A DNA stretch of 16,647 nucleotides from Pelagibius sp041565695 (GTDB taxonomy: Bacteria; Pseudomonadota; Alphaproteobacteria; Kiloniellales; Kiloniellaceae). Below are positions 14,493 through 16,647 of the stretch, piece after piece. The translations under genes and the position numbers were made by a program. Each line of letters opens with the position of its first letter. The first letter of the stretch is position 1. Where the stretch lies: the NCBI GenBank assembly GCA_041565695.1, contig JBFGUI010000072.1:1-16647 (forward strand), written 5' to 3'. The notes under the pieces were generated by a model, which had not been told where the DNA came from, did not search any database, and saw only the letters and a list, made by a program, of their open reading frames with translations.

Positions 14493-15299
14493 ATGCCTAT
14501 CTTCCTAGACCGCCACGATATGGTGCAGCAGTCCGCGGAAGAGACCGCAAGACTGCACATCAGAGACCTGGAAGTTCAGGACCGCTACGGTGTGAAGTTC
14601 CTGACCTACTGGTACGATGCCGAGCGCCGGACGACGTTCTGTCTCGTGGATGCGCCGGACAAGGAAACCGCCGACAAGGTCCATGCCGAAGCCCACGGGT
14701 TCGTGGCCAACGAGATGATCGAAGTGGAGCTATCGGCCGTCGAGGCCTTCCTCGGCCGCATCCAGGATCCGCCCTCCGCAAAAACGACGGCGATCAGCGA
14801 CTCCGCATTCCGCGCCATCATGTTCACGGACATGGTCGGCTCGACCGAGATGACGGCGCAGCTCGGCGACGTCGGGGCCGTGGAACTCCTGAGGGCCCAC
14901 GATGCCATCATCCGGCGCAGTCTTGAGCAGCATGGCGGCACGGAGGTGAAACACCTCGGAGACGGCATCATGGCCTCCTTCGGCGAGGTCCCTGCCTCGG
15001 TCGCCAGCGCGATCCAGATCCAAGAGGCACTCGCAAGCTACAACGCGCAGAGCGACCCCCCGATCCTCGTGAGGATCGGCATACATGCGGGCGAACCGGT
15101 CGAGGAAAGCGACGATCTCTTCGGCTCGGCCGTCCAGTTGGCGGCACGCATCTGCAACCTGGCCCCAGCCGGCGCCATCCTGGTATCGCGTGACGCCAAG
15201 GACGCCTGCAGCCGCGCCGAACTGCGCTTCGAGGCGGCGGGCTGTGAAAAGCTGAAGGGTTTCTCACAGCCGGTTCAGCTCTTCCGCCCGGCTGCGTGA
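14493..15299 (+). CDS. DUF4242 domain fused to a class III adenylate/guanylate cyclase domain
   Basis: This 268-residue soluble protein has two parts. Residues 1-93 match DUF4242, a small ferredoxin-like domain. The pattern MPIFLDRHD, then YGVKFLTYWYD, FCLVDAPD and VHAEAHG is characteristic, and one characterised relative binds nickel. Residues about 104-265 form a class III cyclase catalytic domain: metal aspartates D113 (FTDMVGS) and D157 (HLGDGIM), purine-selecting K153 and D208 (which favour ATP), and transition-state R219. The usual Asn before AAR is Gln215 (VQLAARI). Only one catalytic domain is present, so it should work as a homodimer producing cAMP if active. AGGGAGG lies 6 bases before the ATG. 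No histidine-kinase, GAF or membrane region is attached, so the DUF4242 part is the likely sensor. Confidence 0.88.
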   Translation: MPIFLDRHDMVQQSAEETARLHIRDLEVQDRYGVKFLTYWYDAERRTTFCLVDAPDKETADKVHAEAHGFVANEMIEVELSAVEAFLGRIQDPPSAKTTAISDSAFRAIMFTDMVGSTEMTAQLGDVGAVELLRAHDAIIRRSLEQHGGTEVKHLGDGIMASFGEVPASVASAIQIQEALASYNAQSDPPILVRIGIHAGEPVEESDDLFGSAVQLAARICNLAPAGAILVSRDAKDACSRAELRFEAAGCEKLKGFSQPVQLFRPAA

Positions 15300-15307
15300 T
15301 CCGTCCG

Positions 15308-15337
15308 CCCTGCGCCGCCGGAGCCGGCGCGGCAGGG
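15308..15337. terminator. GC-rich hairpin between convergent genes, possible bidirectional terminator
   Basis: CCCTGCGCCGCCGG and CCGGCGCGGCAGGG form a long stem (two blocks of 6 bp around a 2-bp mismatch) with a tiny loop. It sits 9 bases past the cyclase stop and 32 bases past the convergent methyltransferase stop. No T-tract follows on either strand, so function as an intrinsic terminator is uncertain. Confidence 0.4.
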
Positions 15338-15368
15338 CTGCGACTACGGCGAAGCTGCGGAACGCGCC

Positions 15369-15992
15369 TCACACGACCTCGTAGACATGCACACGTGATA
15401 TGACATCGGGCTCGCCGTAGGGCATCGCCAGGAATTCGCCGGTGCTGAAGATGTGACGCCAGCGCCCGCCCGCTTCCAGCCGGTCACAGGCTGCGGCGTA
15501 GCCTGGGTCCTGCCCCGCATCGCAGCGCAGGCTGAAGACCAGCCGGCCCCCGGGGCGGGTGACTCGGACAAGGTCGTCGAGGCTCTCCGGCGGCGCGTGC
15601 CCGGGCGTGATCGCCCCGGTGGAGACCACGGCGGCGAAGCCGTCGTCGGGAAAGTCCAGCCGGCCGCCAAGGGCCATGCGGTGAAGCGCCGCATAGATGC
15701 CTTTGCTGCGGGCGACGGAAAGCATGCCCGCCGACAGGTCGATGCCGGTGATCGGCCCGTAGCCCAGCACGCTCAGCGGTTCGGCCTGCAGGCCGCCGCC
15801 GCAGCCCGCATCGAGGATCGGTCCCGCATCGAGCGCAACGTGACTCGCGAAGACGGCCGCCGCGACCGCCGGCAGGCGATAGCCCATGGCGCAGAGGTCG
15901 CGCTCGTAGCGCGCCGACCACTCGTCGTAGGCGGCTTCCTGCTCGTCCTGCGATTTCGCGCCGTAAACCCGGTCGATCATCGAATTGGACAT
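15369..15992 (-). CDS. Class I SAM-dependent methyltransferase
   Basis: This 207-residue cytosolic enzyme transfers a methyl group from S-adenosylmethionine. Motif I is ILDAGCGGG (59-67) and the ribose-binding acidic residue is D85 (ITGIDLSAGML). Motif IV/post-I follows around FAAVVSTGAITPGHAP, and RPGGRLVFSLR is the typical post-motif strand. The N-terminal AYDEWSARYERDLCAMGYRLP resembles the METTL27/Williams-Beuren-region methyltransferase group. The acceptor is unknown. GGGAGAGG lies just before the ATG, and a second in-frame ATG four codons on is a weaker candidate. It begins 23 bases after the stop of the NDUFA9-like gene, so the two are probably co-transcribed. Confidence 0.85.
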   Translation of the reverse strand: MSNSMIDRVYGAKSQDEQEAAYDEWSARYERDLCAMGYRLPAVAAAVFASHVALDAGPILDAGCGGGLQAEPLSVLGYGPITGIDLSAGMLSVARSKGIYAALHRMALGGRLDFPDDGFAAVVSTGAITPGHAPPESLDDLVRVTRPGGRLVFSLRCDAGQDPGYAAACDRLEAGGRWRHIFSTGEFLAMPYGEPDVISRVHVYEVV

Positions 15993-16015
15993 GCGCCCTC
16001 TCCCTGCTCCACCCG

Positions 16016-16647
16016 TTACGGCTCTCGAAGGCCGGCGCTTGCCTGCAGCACCGCGGATATCGGCGTCGCCGAGATACCCAGCTCGGCAAGCCCAGGCAGG
16101 TCCGGCGCGGCGAGGTTGTCCTGCTTCATCAGCGCCACCTGTCCTTCCGTCAGAGGCGGCGCAGGCAGCAGGCCGGCGACGGCCGCTGCGGCATCCCACA
16201 GCGCAAAGGGCACCGGCATGAGCAGCGGACGACGGCCCAGGTGCCGCATGAGAAGCCGCAGCAGTTCCCGATAGGTGAGGATCTCCGGCCCGCCCAGTTC
16301 ATAGAGTGGCTGTGGAGGCTGCGGCCCGGTCAAGACCCGGGCCGCCGCTTCGGCGACGTCGTCGACGCAGACCGGCTGCAGCCTTGTTTCGCCGCGCCCA
16401 AAGAGCGGTATGACCGGCGACCGCCGGATGATCACCTGCAAGGCATTGAGGAAGGCATCGTCGGCGCCGAACATCGCGCTGGGGCGGAAGATGACTGCCT
16501 CCTCAAAGGCGCGGCGCACCGCGGCTTCGCCCGCGCCCCGGGAAGACACGTAAGGCGAGCACGATGCCGGGTCAGCGCCGATGCCGGAAAAATGCAGCAA
16601 CCGCTTCACCCCCTGCTGACGGCAGGCTTCTGCGAGATGCTTCGCCC
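16016..16647 (-). CDS. NAD(P)-binding SDR protein, complex I NDUFA9-like (N-terminus beyond the window)
   Basis: The visible 210 C-terminal residues run in from the window edge (AKHLAEACRQQGVKRLLHFS) and end LQASAGLREP. The segment VKRLLHFSGIGADPASCSPY, YVSSRGAGEAAV with the SDR Tyr displaced as in atypical SDRs, VIFRPSAMFG, and the late YELGGPEILTYRELLRLLM are typical of the extended/atypical SDR group annotated as complex I NDUFA9-subunit-like. These bind NAD(P)H. In bacteria the role is not well defined, possibly linked to quinone or lipid metabolism or to complex I. The Rossmann GxxGxxG motif must lie off the window and cannot be checked. It is followed closely by the methyltransferase. 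Confidence 0.82.
   Translation of the reverse strand, partial: AKHLAEACRQQGVKRLLHFSGIGADPASCSPYVSSRGAGEAAVRRAFEEAVIFRPSAMFGADDAFLNALQVIIRRSPVIPLFGRGETRLQPVCVDDVAEAAARVLTGPQPPQPLYELGGPEILTYRELLRLLMRHLGRRPLLMPVPFALWDAAAAVAGLLPAPPLTEGQVALMKQDNLAAPDLPGLAELGISATPISAVLQASAGLREP

Noticed and set aside
1..16647. CRISPR array, tRNA, rRNA, insertion sequence or phage genes
   Set aside because: No regularly spaced direct repeats, cloverleaf patterns, transposase or integrase motifs were seen in reading both strands.

Overview
The window is GC-rich with strongly G/C-ending codons and Shine-Dalgarno-led genes. Its gene families (Fe-dependent alcohol dehydrogenase, TRAP uptake system, FadR-type GntR regulator, NDUFA9-like SDR, DUF4242-cyclase fusion) and a head-to-head pair of short palindromic repeats suggest an alphaproteobacterium, probably Rhodospirillales-like. 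That assignment is inferred, since no rRNA or other phylogenetic marker is present.

Layout. (1) 1-3.5 kb, amino-acid/amine oxidation: a minus-strand FAD-dependent oxidase of the glycine/sarcosine/D-amino-acid oxidase type. It is followed, across a repeat-bearing gap, by the start of an iron-containing alcohol dehydrogenase cut by the window edge. Divergent from the oxidase is a Rid-family protein that lacks the classical catalytic arginine. Convergent with that is a PLP enzyme of the Cys/Met (trans-sulfuration) family. (2) 3.5-4.0 kb: a gap with one plausible 48-residue orphan gene. (3) 4.0-12.4 kb, a catabolic cluster: a 2-keto-4-pentenoate-hydratase/FAH-family enzyme, then a minus-strand pair (a maleate-isomerase/arylmalonate-decarboxylase-like protein overlapping a D-hydantoinase/dihydropyrimidinase). 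Across a strikingly AT-rich divergent promoter lies a plus-strand unit of FadR-type GntR regulator, TRAP transporter (binding protein, small and large membrane subunits) and an amidase-signature hydrolase translationally coupled to the transporter. (4) 12.4-12.9 kb: a gap with a possible decayed coding fragment. (5) 12.9-16.6 kb: an orphan coiled-coil membrane protein, a DUF4242 plus class III nucleotidyl cyclase fusion, a convergent terminator-like hairpin, and a minus-strand pair (SAM methyltransferase downstream of an NDUFA9-like SDR truncated by the window edge).

How the cluster may work (inference): the TRAP system imports a small carboxylate-bearing compound. The hydantoinase opens a cyclic amide, imide or ureide ring. 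The amidase removes the exposed amide or carbamoyl group. The maleate-isomerase/AMDase-like enzyme acts on the resulting diacid, and the hydratase-like enzyme may act on a later keto-acid. GntR probably controls both arms from the AT-rich intergenic region. The substrate is unknown, and this is the best candidate in the window for an undescribed pathway. I see no phage, transposase, CRISPR array, tRNA or rRNA.
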